Shown: positions 1-5,086 of the stretch, one piece after another
How positions within the stretch are numbered: position 1 is the first letter of the stretch
Layout of the letters: each line of letters starts with the position of its first letter
Assembly: GCA_947302185.1 (NCBI GenBank)
Contig: CAMYVI010000202.1
Location: forward strand, 1-5,086
DNA: 5,086 nt
DNA from: an uncultured Lachnospiraceae bacterium
GTDB taxonomy: Bacteria; Bacillota_A; Clostridia; Lachnospirales; Lachnospiraceae
Reading direction: 5' to 3'
Notes under the pieces: model-generated
Database searches by the model: none
The model's input: only the letters and a program-made list of their open reading frames with translations
Told to the model about the DNA's origin: nothing
Made by a program: the position numbers and the translations under genes

Positions 1-250
1 TGACCGTCCTCTTCTTTTTGAAGTTGAGCATGAATTTGACTTCTTCTGTTGTGAGTAGCTTGTCAAGCAGCCAGAAGTCAGGTTCATCATTGCTGATTTT
101 ATTTGGCTTTCCCGCCATGCCGAGATCATCCGTAATGAGAGCAGCGAGCTGTCTGATTAGCTTTTCACGCTCTTTGTCCTCCACCTCATAGGTTTCAGGC
201 AGATAGTCCCGGTCATTAAAAAAGTAGTCCTGAAATCTTTCGGGTATCAT
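1..250 (-). CDS. Partial CDS, N-terminal 83 residues; possibly a 4Fe-4S binding protein
   Basis: The frame opens with ATG at 250-248 and runs off the left edge without a stop, so only the N-terminus is visible. It begins MIPERFQDYFF and is acidic and helical, with no signal peptide or membrane segment. The start is well supported: a strong Shine-Dalgarno (GAGGAGG, 265-259) lies 8 bases upstream and a near-consensus promoter lies just beyond. The stretch DFWLLDKLLTTEEVKFML (about residues 60-77), followed by a basic KKKR, resembles the N-terminal segment of clostridial 4Fe-4S ferredoxin-like oxidoreductase proteins, where a 'LLT.EEA..ML' helix precedes the cluster domain. No cysteine cluster falls inside the window, so this assignment is an inference from pattern memory. 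It is transcribed in the same direction as the ATPase gene upstream, but from its own promoter. Confidence 0.75.
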   Translation of the reverse strand, partial: MIPERFQDYFFNDRDYLPETYEVEDKEREKLIRQLAALITDDLGMAGKPNKISNDEPDFWLLDKLLTTEEVKFMLNFKKKRTV

Positions 251-282
251 TTCCTGTTCCTCCTCGAGAATATTTTTAGTCT

Positions 283-311
283 ATTATACCTGTTTTTGGG
301 ATTTTTGTCAG
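283..311 (-). promoter_or_regulatory. Sigma-A type promoter for the gene at 1-250
   Basis: On the minus strand there is CTGACA (311-306, 5 of 6 to the -35 consensus), a 17-base spacer, and a perfect TATAAT (288-283). Transcription would start near 276, giving a leader of about 25 bases that contains the GAGGAGG ribosome binding site (265-259) and then ATG at 250. It is the best promoter in the window, and it implies that the downstream gene does not depend on read-through from the ATPase gene. Confidence 0.8.
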
Positions 312-334
312 CATATTAGACACTAAATTTTATT

Positions 335-347
335 ATTGTTGCACAAT
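335..347. repeat. Short perfect palindrome upstream of promoter
   Basis: ATTGT-TGC-ACAAT is a perfect inverted repeat with 5-base arms and a 3-base centre. It sits about 65 bases upstream of the predicted start of transcription, in AT-rich DNA. The position would suit an activator site or upstream element, but so short a dyad can arise by chance in AT-rich sequence. Confidence 0.2.
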
Positions 348-398
348 TTTTCAATCCATATAATGAGAATTAGGAACAGTTCTTTCTAATGCCGTTTA

Positions 399-512
399 TC
401 ACGCAAGTTCGATTGTGTCGAAATCGTCCGGCACATATCTGTTTCCGTCAAAAAATGTTTTGGCTTCTTTTGTGTAAACATCTTTCCGAATTCCGAATCT
501 TGAAGCGAAAAG
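399..512 (-). pseudogene. Coding-like 37-codon fragment, unidentified
   Basis: Immediately after the ATPase stop, another minus-strand frame is open for 37 codons from a TAA at 515-513 to a TGA at 401-399. It has no ATG start and no ribosome binding site. Its composition reads like a natural protein tail, with segments such as RKDVYTKEAKTFFDGNRY followed by VPDDFDTIELA: charged, balanced and without low complexity. It may be the 3' remnant of a lost gene, or chance. I do not recognise the family. Apart from this fragment and the promoter, I see nothing in 251-517. Confidence 0.25.
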
Positions 513-517
513 TTAAT

Positions 518-2236
518 TCAGGTTTTCTTACGGCCTTCCATCTTCGTCCACCTGCACCTGTTGACCGCCGCCGAAATCTCCGCTGTCCTCGGCATGGCCA
601 GATTACACGGAACATCCCGCTCCGTGCCGAGGAACTCAAGTCCCTCTCTGTCGAGAGAGTCCTTTATGATGCCCATGCACTCCGGCAGTGTCTTCTTTCC
701 GTCAAAGAGCCTTTGATGCATATATATAATAATCTTCGCAATTGCCTGAGTCTGCTCAGCGTCGACTACCTGCTCAAGACAACGGATATCCACCGTCTCG
801 TGTTCCGCCATGAATGCATCTTTCCCCTGCACCTTCACCCTGACCCTGTCACCGCACATCCGGGGATTCCTTATAGGCCGCCGCAGATCCGGTTCGAGCT
901 CCATACGGTCAGATACCGGTTTCTCCCCGGAATAGTCTGCGGCGATCCTGCGGGCTTCCCGCGTGATATCGACGGGAACGTAGGCATCCATTTGCACAAT
1001 CGTGTCCGCTACATGAAAAAACTCTCCCTGACTTCCGGCGACCAGCACGATGGAAACGCCCAGATCATCACAGATACTCCGCATCTTCTCAAGGAAAGGG
1101 GTGATCGGCTCACGGTCGCGGGCAACCACCATCTGCATCAGAGGATCTCTGATCATAAAATTTGTTGCGCAGGTGTCCTCGTCGATGAGGAGAAGGCGTG
1201 AGCCGTGCGTGAGGGCTTCGATGACATTTGCAGCCTCCGACGTGCTTCCGCTCGCGTCCTCCGTATAAAACAATTTTGTGTCCTTTTCGTTCGGAAGATT
1301 GCTGATAAACGCAGAAATGTCTGTTCCTCGAATGCTCCGCCCATCCTCCGCCCGGATCTTAAAGGCGGTCGGATCCGTGATCACGTACTCCCGTCCGTCA
1401 CCGGTCACATGGTCATAAACGCCGAGTTCTATCGCGCGGAGCAGGGTCGACTTCCCATGATATCCTCCGCCGATGATGAGAGTAATGCCGCGCCTTATAC
1501 CCATACCGGTGATGCTCTTTCCACCCGGCAGCGGAATCGTCACGGACATAGATGAGGGGGATGCAAATGCGACCGCCCCCCGCATCGGTCTCGCCGACAC
1601 ACCGCTCTCCCTCGGAAGCACTGCCCCGTTCGCCACAAATGCGCAGAGACCGAATGATTCCAGACTTTCCCGGATGCACTTTTGATTATCTGCCAGCTCC
1701 ATGCGGCGAAAGACATCCGCCTTCTTCCATGCCCGGTACAGCAGGGTTCTTTTTACAATATCCGGCAGAATATCATAAAGAATCGTGATGAGTTCTCCGC
1801 TTCGTATACTTCTGCCGGCTGCGGGAAAACCGACTTCAAAGCGGACAAGCACCTGTCCGTCCTTTTCCCGTATAACGAGCGCGCTTCTCTCGAGGATTTC
1901 CTGTCCGGGGCGGCTCACGATGATAAGGCCGCTCTTCCCCGAGCCCGCATGTCGGCGGCCTCCCTCACTGATTGCCTGTCCGAACGCACGAAGCAAGAGG
2001 TCCGCAAGGGCGATCCTCCTGTGTTTTTCCTTATAACACTCCACAGGAAAGCCGCTAAAGGCCCCATCTACCGCAATAGACAGCTTTGACGGAGATGCGA
2101 ACGGATCCCCCTGGACATGTTCGATATTTAAGATGTAACCGTCGAACCGATAACTGCCGCGCGTCTCCTTATAAGCCGGGTAGCTTTTTCGGTCGATACT
2201 TTCAAGAAGCGCTTTTAACTGTGCCGCTGTTTTCAT
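518..2236 (-). CDS. ABC-class ATPase (COG3044 / PF09818 family), orphan
   Basis: This 572-residue protein is the usual length for the 'predicted ATPase of the ABC class' family, a soluble P-loop ATPase group without an established substrate or pathway. An N-terminal family-specific region has GSYRFDGYILNIEHVQGDPF (residues 27-46) and a GSGKSG segment (98-103) leading into SRPGQEILERSA. The nucleotide-binding core follows: Walker A GGGYHGKST (256-264), a signature-like SGSTSEAANVIEAL (329-342), Walker B LLLIDED (348-354) continuing into the family-typical TCATNFMIRD, and an LVAGSQGEFFHVADTIVQMD block (398-417). There are no membrane segments, so it is not a transporter subunit on its own. The ATG at 2236-2234 is the earliest possible start because an in-frame TGA lies just upstream. 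The only ribosome binding site candidate is GGAG at 2255-2252, 15 bases away, so initiation may be weak. All catalytic motifs are intact. The C-terminus ends in a basic GRKKT. Family assignment is firm; cellular role is unknown. Confidence 0.93.
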   Translation of the reverse strand: MKTAAQLKALLESIDRKSYPAYKETRGSYRFDGYILNIEHVQGDPFASPSKLSIAVDGAFSGFPVECYKEKHRRIALADLLLRAFGQAISEGGRRHAGSGKSGLIIVSRPGQEILERSALVIREKDGQVLVRFEVGFPAAGRSIRSGELITILYDILPDIVKRTLLYRAWKKADVFRRMELADNQKCIRESLESFGLCAFVANGAVLPRESGVSARPMRGAVAFASPSSMSVTIPLPGGKSITGMGIRRGITLIIGGGYHGKSTLLRAIELGVYDHVTGDGREYVITDPTAFKIRAEDGRSIRGTDISAFISNLPNEKDTKLFYTEDASGSTSEAANVIEALTHGSRLLLIDEDTCATNFMIRDPLMQMVVARDREPITPFLEKMRSICDDLGVSIVLVAGSQGEFFHVADTIVQMDAYVPVDITREARRIAADYSGEKPVSDRMELEPDLRRPIRNPRMCGDRVRVKVQGKDAFMAEHETVDIRCLEQVVDAEQTQAIAKIIIYMHQRLFDGKKTLPECMGIIKDSLDREGLEFLGTERDVPCNLAMPRTAEISAAVNRCRWTKMEGRKKT

Positions 2237-2449
2237 GTCTGTACTACTTCACTCCATGTCTCTTCCTGCTTTAAGTGCGTCTTCCGCTTTTGAGAAGCCA
2301 GCTCTAAATCTGTTCTTTCCAATCTATTTTTCCCTCATTTTGCTCTATATTTCACTTATACGAGAAGGGATGAAATACAGGAAGTGCGCCCTCTTAAAAT
2401 TTTGTTCACTTCAGAATATCTTCATATTTGCCATCAACCATCACGGGAT

Positions 2450-4201
2450 TTACAAAAGTTCTTCAAAAAACAATCTGTTTTCACGGGCGTATCGCTCGGC
2501 TTCTGTGCCCTTTTTTCCACGTATCTTGAATTTTTTTATCCTGTGGCGATGCTCCCCCAAAAGAGGATTTTGAAAATAAAAACCGAATGCCTGGTATCCG
2601 ATCTCTGTGACAGACGGAGGAATCGTAACAGAGCGGAGATGTTTGCAATTCAGAAAAGCTCCATTATCAATGTGCCTTACACTGCTGCCAATCGTCAGGT
2701 ATTTCAAGCTGCTGCATTCATTAAAAGCAAGCCTTCCAATTTCCTCTGTGCCGTCAGGGATAACGACATCCCGTAGCCCAAGGTTCCGTTGAAATGCTTC
2801 CGAACCGATTTTTCTGACGCTCCCGGGAAGATTGACTGAGGAGAGCCGGCAATACGCAAAGGCGCCGTTTTCGATATCCGTTATACCATCCGGGAAACAG
2901 ACCTTCTGAACATCAGAACCCCTAAATGCATCTTTCCCTATGACAGTGATACCATCGGGAATAATAACATTTCTTTGGATCCCATGGTACTTTACGAATT
3001 TGTTCCCTGATATCTCAAGGTCTTCCGGCAGCGGGTCCATGGGCTTTGTTTGAAATCGGATACTGTGCTTTTCCACGAAACGTGCGGCGGCAGATCGTGG
3101 ACTGCCGTAAATTGTTTTGACATGATAGAAATACCCGAACGCATGCTCAGCGATATCTGTGACATTTGCGGGAATAGCAGCATCACGGAGATAATAGCAG
3201 CCCTCAAAAGCTTGTTCGCCGATGCTTTCCATTGTTGACGGCATGATGATCTGCCGCAGGTATTCACAGTCTTTAAAAGCATACGCTGCGATCTGTTTGA
3301 CTCCCTGAGGAATCTCAAACCGCTCTTCACGCCTGGCCTGCGGGTACTGCAGCAGTGTTGTCATTTTTTTGTCATATAATACACCATCGCAGGAAGCAAA
3401 GAACGGATTATCCGGATCAACGGTGATGCTTTCAAGCTGTTTGCATTTTTCAAAAGCCCATGGGCCGACAGACCTGACGGACGCAGACATATGAACTTTT
3501 TTCAGGGAGAGGCATTCTCGAAAAGCATATTTTCCAATCTCATTTACGCCTTCCGGCATAGTCAGTCTTTCCAAAGACCGGCATCCCCAAAATGCCTCTT
3601 TGCCGATTTTCTTCATTCCGGTTGGAAGAACAACGCTTTTCAGAGATGTGCATCTGTAAAACGTCTGAATACCTATTTCCCTCACCCCCTCCGGAATTGT
3701 CAGGCTTTCCAATGATACACATCCCTCGAAAGCCTTATCCGCAACAGTTTTCAGACTGCTTGGGAGTATCACACTTCTCAGAGAATTGCATTGAGAAAAC
3801 ATTTCGGATCCGATCACCGATATTCCTTCCGGTATAATCAAACTTTCAAGTGAGCGGCAGCAATAAAAGGCTCCTTCCCCGATAGTTTGCATACGGTTCG
3901 GCAGCGCGATGCTTTTCAACTTGAAGCAGCCTGAAAACGCACGGATTCCGATATCCGTGACGTTCTCCGGGATACGGAGAGTGGAAAGCGCTTCTGCGTA
4001 TTCGAACGCGCCATCCCCGATCCGCTTCAAACTATCAGGAAGCAGGACGACCCTGAATTTCAAGTTGTCGCGAAAAATCCCGGAATCGAGCTCCAGGACC
4101 CCCTCCGGAACGATCAAATAGCGGCAGTTGGTTTTCAGGTAAAACTTTTTCAGCACTCCGTCTTCTATGACAAAAACAAAATTCTCTGTTTCGCAACCCA
4201 T
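2450..4201 (-). CDS. BspA-like leucine-rich repeat (LRR_5) protein, predicted cytoplasmic
   Basis: The 583-residue protein is built almost entirely of LRR_5 (PF13306, BspA/TpLRR type) repeats of the form 'L..I.IPEGV..IG..AF.GC.S'. LRR_5 domains usually mediate protein binding; many known members are surface proteins, but this one opens MGCETENFVFVIEDG and has no signal peptide, membrane segment, LPXTG motif or cell-wall domain. The repeat core 'IG..AF' recurs every 23 residues at 38, 61, 84, 107, 130, 153, 176, 199, 222 and 245. It then resumes at 304, 327 and 350, and again at 421, 443, 465, 488, 511 and 534. Between 262 and 300 lies the insertion common in this family (NPFFASCDGVLY, then LLQYPQ). 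The start is ATG 4201-4199 behind a weak AGAAAGAG (4216-4209). It lies 63 bases downstream of the XRE regulator gene and is probably in its operon. No frameshift is apparent. The binding partner cannot be read from the sequence. Confidence 0.93.
   Translation of the reverse strand: MGCETENFVFVIEDGVLKKFYLKTNCRYLIVPEGVLELDSGIFRDNLKFRVVLLPDSLKRIGDGAFEYAEALSTLRIPENVTDIGIRAFSGCFKLKSIALPNRMQTIGEGAFYCCRSLESLIIPEGISVIGSEMFSQCNSLRSVILPSSLKTVADKAFEGCVSLESLTIPEGVREIGIQTFYRCTSLKSVVLPTGMKKIGKEAFWGCRSLERLTMPEGVNEIGKYAFRECLSLKKVHMSASVRSVGPWAFEKCKQLESITVDPDNPFFASCDGVLYDKKMTTLLQYPQARREERFEIPQGVKQIAAYAFKDCEYLRQIIMPSTMESIGEQAFEGCYYLRDAAIPANVTDIAEHAFGYFYHVKTIYGSPRSAAARFVEKHSIRFQTKPMDPLPEDLEISGNKFVKYHGIQRNVIIPDGITVIGKDAFRGSDVQKVCFPDGITDIENGAFAYCRLSSVNLPGSVRKIGSEAFQRNLGLRDVVIPDGTEEIGRLAFNECSSLKYLTIGSSVRHIDNGAFLNCKHLRSVTIPPSVTEIGYQAFGFYFQNPLLGEHRHRIKKFKIRGKKGTEAERYARENRLFFEELL
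2579..2941 (-). repeat. LRR module 2: 6 repeats with 66-69-bp period
   Basis: This stretch encodes residues 421-541 of the LRR protein. A new N-terminal cap, NKFVKYHGIQRNVIIPDGI (401-419), resembles the protein's own N-terminus (GVLKKFY...YLIVPEGV, 15-35). Six repeats follow, with spacings of 22, 22, 23, 23 and 23 residues. A second C-terminal cap, KGTEAERYARENRLFF (564-579), mirrors the cap of module 1. Confidence 0.8.
3119..4090 (-). repeat. LRR module 1: 13 repeats with 69-bp period
   Basis: This stretch encodes residues 38-361 of the LRR protein. Ten consecutive 23-residue (69-base) units keep exact register, followed by one insertion and three more units. The module closes with a cap, GSPRSAAARFVEKHSIRF (366-383), of the usual LRR_5 'GS.AE.YA...I.F' form. 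The repeats are diverged at the DNA level, so this is an old protein-level array and not a recent tandem duplication. Confidence 0.85.
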
Positions 4202-4264
4202 ATTATTTCTCTTTCTGCCGGATCGTTTTTCCGTATCCCCGACAAATACCGAATTTTCGACGCA

Positions 4265-4480
4265 TCACCCGGATACCTTTTTCTTATATGTCAGCTCTAC
4301 ATCATAGCCGAGCTCGTCCATCATCTTTAAAAAAGTTTTATTGACCAGCTGCTCCCTGCCGCGGGTAATCCGGTTCACATAGGGAAGGGACACACCGATT
4401 TGCCAGGCGAGCTCCTTCTGTGTGATTCCTTCCTCCTCAAGTCTTGTTTTCATGTCCGATTCGACATTGTTGAGCAGCAT
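4265..4480 (-). CDS. XRE / Cro-C1 family helix-turn-helix regulator
   Basis: A 71-residue DNA-binding protein consisting of little more than one HTH_XRE domain, as in compact phage-type or operon-local repressors. The helix-turn-helix is about residues 20-41: TQKELAWQIGVS (helix 2 and turn), then LPYVNRITRG (recognition helix). The C-terminal LGYDVELTYKKK is a common ending in short clostridial XRE proteins. There is no sensor or oligomerisation domain. The start at 4480-4478 is supported by AAAGGGG (4492-4486), 5 bases upstream; a second ATG at residue 10 lacks such a site. It sits directly upstream of the LRR gene on the same strand, 63 bases apart, with no terminator seen between, so it is likely the first gene of a two-gene operon. 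A weak dyad upstream may be its own operator. Its target genes cannot be read from the sequence. Confidence 0.9.
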   Translation of the reverse strand: MLLNNVESDMKTRLEEEGITQKELAWQIGVSLPYVNRITRGREQLVNKTFLKMMDELGYDVELTYKKKVSG

Positions 4481-4496
4481 CTGTTCCCCTTTCTCA

Positions 4497-4524
4497 ATTA
4501 ACCTATAACTTAATCACAATACCA
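4497..4524 (-). promoter_or_regulatory. Candidate promoter and operator of the XRE gene (weak)
   Basis: On the minus strand, TGGTATTGT (4524-4516) resembles an extended -10 element but has no good -35 partner. It is followed by ATTAA...TTAAT (4514-4497), an 18-base imperfect dyad with 5-base perfect arms. The dyad would cover the start of transcription and end 5 bases before the ribosome binding site, a position suited to autorepression by the XRE protein. Both elements are weak and the reading is inference. Confidence 0.25.
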
Positions 4525-4556
4525 CATTTCTGCCCGCTCTTCCATCCCCTGAACGT

Positions 4557-4583
4557 AAAAGACACTCCCGCAAGGGGAGCGCC
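4557..4583 (-). terminator. Rho-independent terminator after the recombinase remnant
   Basis: Read on the minus strand, GGCGCTCCC (4583-4575) pairs with GGGAGTGTC (4569-4561). This gives a 9-base-pair stem with two G-U pairs and a 5-base CTTGC loop, followed by TTTT (4560-4557). It lies 16 bases after the stop codon of the recombinase tail and separates that relic from the XRE-LRR operon. The plus-strand reading lacks a T run. Confidence 0.7.
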
Positions 4584-4598
4584 TCGTGATGAGCAGGT

Positions 4599-4720
4599 TT
4601 ACAGCCGCACATCGATCGCTATTCCGAATTTGGATTCAACGTTTAAGTAATCGTCGTACACCGTGATGCGTTCAATCAGTTTCCTCCTTCGTCAAGGCAA
4701 CATCACTGCGACTTCTTGTG
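4599..4720 (-). pseudogene. C-terminal remnant of a probable serine site-specific recombinase, frameshifted
   Basis: A minus-strand frame of 27 codons ends in TAA (4601-4599) and reads KLIERITVYDDYLNVE then SKFGIAIDVRL. This looks like the tail of large serine recombinases, where 'LIERI.VY....VEFK.G' is a common closing strand pattern. The preceding residues SDVALTKE are in another frame (about 4706-4683). Removing one base from GGAGG near 4687-4683 joins the two into SDVALTKE-KLIERI. The rest of the protein, including the catalytic domain, is absent. The intact terminator just after the stop supports a once-real gene end. Family assignment is from pattern memory and moderate. Confidence 0.5.
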
Positions 4721-4906
4721 AATATTTCGAATCCGACTTCCTTTTCTGCCTCTTTTAATGCTGACGATAATCTTCATCTGTTCATCCGCCCATTTATATA
4801 CCGACTCCAGTGCCGGAATCAGTGTCCTTCCTCTATTCGCAAGTGTATACTCCACCGTCGGCGGTATCGTACTGTACTGCTTCCTTGTAATGAACTTATC
4901 CTGTCT
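4703..4906 (-). pseudogene. C-terminal fragment of an HxlR-family transcriptional regulator
   Basis: From a TAG at 4909-4907 onward, the minus-strand frame reads RQDKFITRKQYSTIPPTVEY followed by TLANRGRTLIPALESVYKWADEQM. This matches the second half of HxlR (MarR-like winged helix) proteins: the 'L...G.I.R..Y...PP.VEY.LT..G..L.P.L..L..W' pattern covering the wing and the dimerisation helix. These proteins are usually 100-130 residues. Here the N-terminal half with most of the DNA-binding helices is missing, and no start codon or ribosome binding site is present, so the gene is broken. The homology breaks near 4907. After WADEQMKI the frame continues with an uncharacteristic basic tail to TGA at 4705-4703, and may itself be shifted. 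Confidence 0.7.
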
Positions 4907-4924
4907 CTACACGAAAAAATGCGT

Positions 4925-4948
4925 AAATTCGTGACTAAATTCGTGACT
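4925..4948 (+). repeat. 12-base tandem direct repeat, two copies
   Basis: AAATTCGTGACT occurs twice back to back (4925-4936 and 4937-4948). On the plus strand it lies in a frame ending HEKMRKFVTKFVTRQK before TAA at 4958-4960, so the repeat encodes KFVT twice. It may belong to the tail of a lost plus-strand integrase gene, or be a binding-site pair. Confidence 0.6.
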
Positions 4949-4980
4949 CGCCAAAAATAAGGCACAGAGGTTAACATAAA

Positions 4981-5021
4981 CAAAAATCCCGGAAACAGCT
5001 TATTTATCAGCAATTTCCGGG
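4981..5021 (-). terminator. Rho-independent terminator downstream of the tRNA fragment
   Basis: On the minus strand, CCCGGAAA (5021-5014) pairs with TTTCCGGG (4995-4988), with a further inner GCT/AGC pairing and an 8-base loop. The stem is followed by ATTTTTG (4987-4981). It begins 10 bases after the tRNA 3' end, as expected for the original terminator of a tRNA gene on the chromosome side. Confidence 0.85.
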
Positions 5022-5031
5022 CATTAAAAAA

Positions 5032-5073
5032 TCGATGCGACAGGATTTGAACCTGCGACCTCTGCGTCCCGAA
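5032..5073 (-). tRNA. 3' fragment of tRNA-Pro(CGG); likely attachment site
   Basis: Reading the minus strand, the anticodon loop TTCGGGA (5073-5067, anticodon CGG) is followed by the 3' anticodon strand CGCAG, the variable loop AGGTC, the T stem and loop GCAGG-TTCAAAT-CCTGT, the 3' acceptor strand CGCATCG and discriminator A (5032). G72 with A73 and the AGGTCGCAGG context fit tRNA-Pro. CCA is not encoded and six T follow at once. The 5' half is missing: bases 5078-5074 read TATTC where CTGCG would be needed to pair with CGCAG, and 5086-5074 shows no D-arm sequence. The gene is therefore broken exactly at the 5' edge of the anticodon loop, as happens where an integrative element has entered a tRNA gene. 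Confidence 0.75.
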
Positions 5074-5086
5074 GAATACCTTTCAT

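Noticed and set aside
336..364. Plus-strand promoter TTGTTG-17-TATAAT
   Set aside because: The -10 is perfect, but the -35 is poor and no plus-strand gene follows; AT-rich sequence readily gives such matches.
389..1201. Long plus-strand open frame of 270 codons opposite the ATPase gene
   Set aside because: It lies entirely within and beyond the 3' half of a well-supported ATPase gene on the other strand. It has no ribosome binding site, is rich in His, Arg and Pro as expected of an antisense shadow, and shows no domain.
1928..1945. GSGKSG at residues 98-103 of the ATPase as a second Walker A motif
   Set aside because: It is followed by the family's usual N-terminal SRPGQEILERSA segment and has no Walker B partner; it is a conserved feature of this family, and the true P loop is GGGYHGKST.
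2381..2412. Inverted repeat GAAGTG/CACTTC as a terminator for the LRR gene
   Set aside because: The stem is only 6 pairs with a 20-base loop and no T run follows on the minus strand.
2450..4201. 69-base periodicity suggesting a CRISPR or DNA satellite
   Set aside because: The period is exactly 23 codons, the frame is intact, and the units are diverged in DNA but conserved as LRR_5 protein motifs.
4718..4960. 80-codon plus-strand open frame as an intact gene
   Set aside because: Most of it is antisense to recognisable HxlR coding sequence on the minus strand; only the last 18 or so codons could belong to a real plus-strand gene.

Overview
The window looks like chromosomal DNA of a low-to-mid-GC Firmicute, most likely a gut clostridium (Lachnospiraceae or Oscillospiraceae type). 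The evidence is AGGAGG-type ribosome binding sites, a near-consensus sigma-A promoter, a tRNA gene without encoded CCA followed directly by a T run, and the gene families present. Every intact gene lies on the minus strand, so transcription runs from high to low coordinates.

Region by region: 1-250 holds the start of a gene that leaves the window, possibly a 4Fe-4S binding protein, with a clear promoter and ribosome binding site at 259-311. 251-517 is mostly non-coding; it holds that promoter, a short palindrome and a coding-like 37-codon fragment (399-512) of unknown origin. 518-2236 encodes a complete ATPase of the 'ABC class' (COG3044/PF09818 type), a conserved family without an established role. 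2237-2449 is a spacer with no convincing promoter or terminator. 2450-4201 encodes a BspA-like (LRR_5) leucine-rich repeat protein with no signal peptide; it has 19 repeats in two capped modules. 4265-4480 encodes a 71-residue XRE/Cro-C1 repressor-type protein, 63 bases upstream of the LRR gene and probably co-transcribed with it.

4555-5086 is a scar region. From left to right it has a rho-independent terminator, the frameshifted tail of what looks like a serine site-specific recombinase, the C-terminal half of an HxlR-type regulator, a possible plus-strand integrase tail with a 12-base tandem repeat, a strong terminator, and the 3' part of a tRNA-Pro(CGG) gene. The tRNA homology stops at the 5' edge of the anticodon loop. 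This is what the distal attachment site of an element integrated into a tRNA gene looks like, with the element lying beyond the right edge and the tRNA's original terminator kept on the chromosome side.

I see no clearly new multi-gene system. The best leads are the tRNA junction with its mobile-element debris, the XRE plus cytoplasmic LRR gene pair, and the orphan ABC-class ATPase. All identifications rest on reading the sequence; no database search was made.
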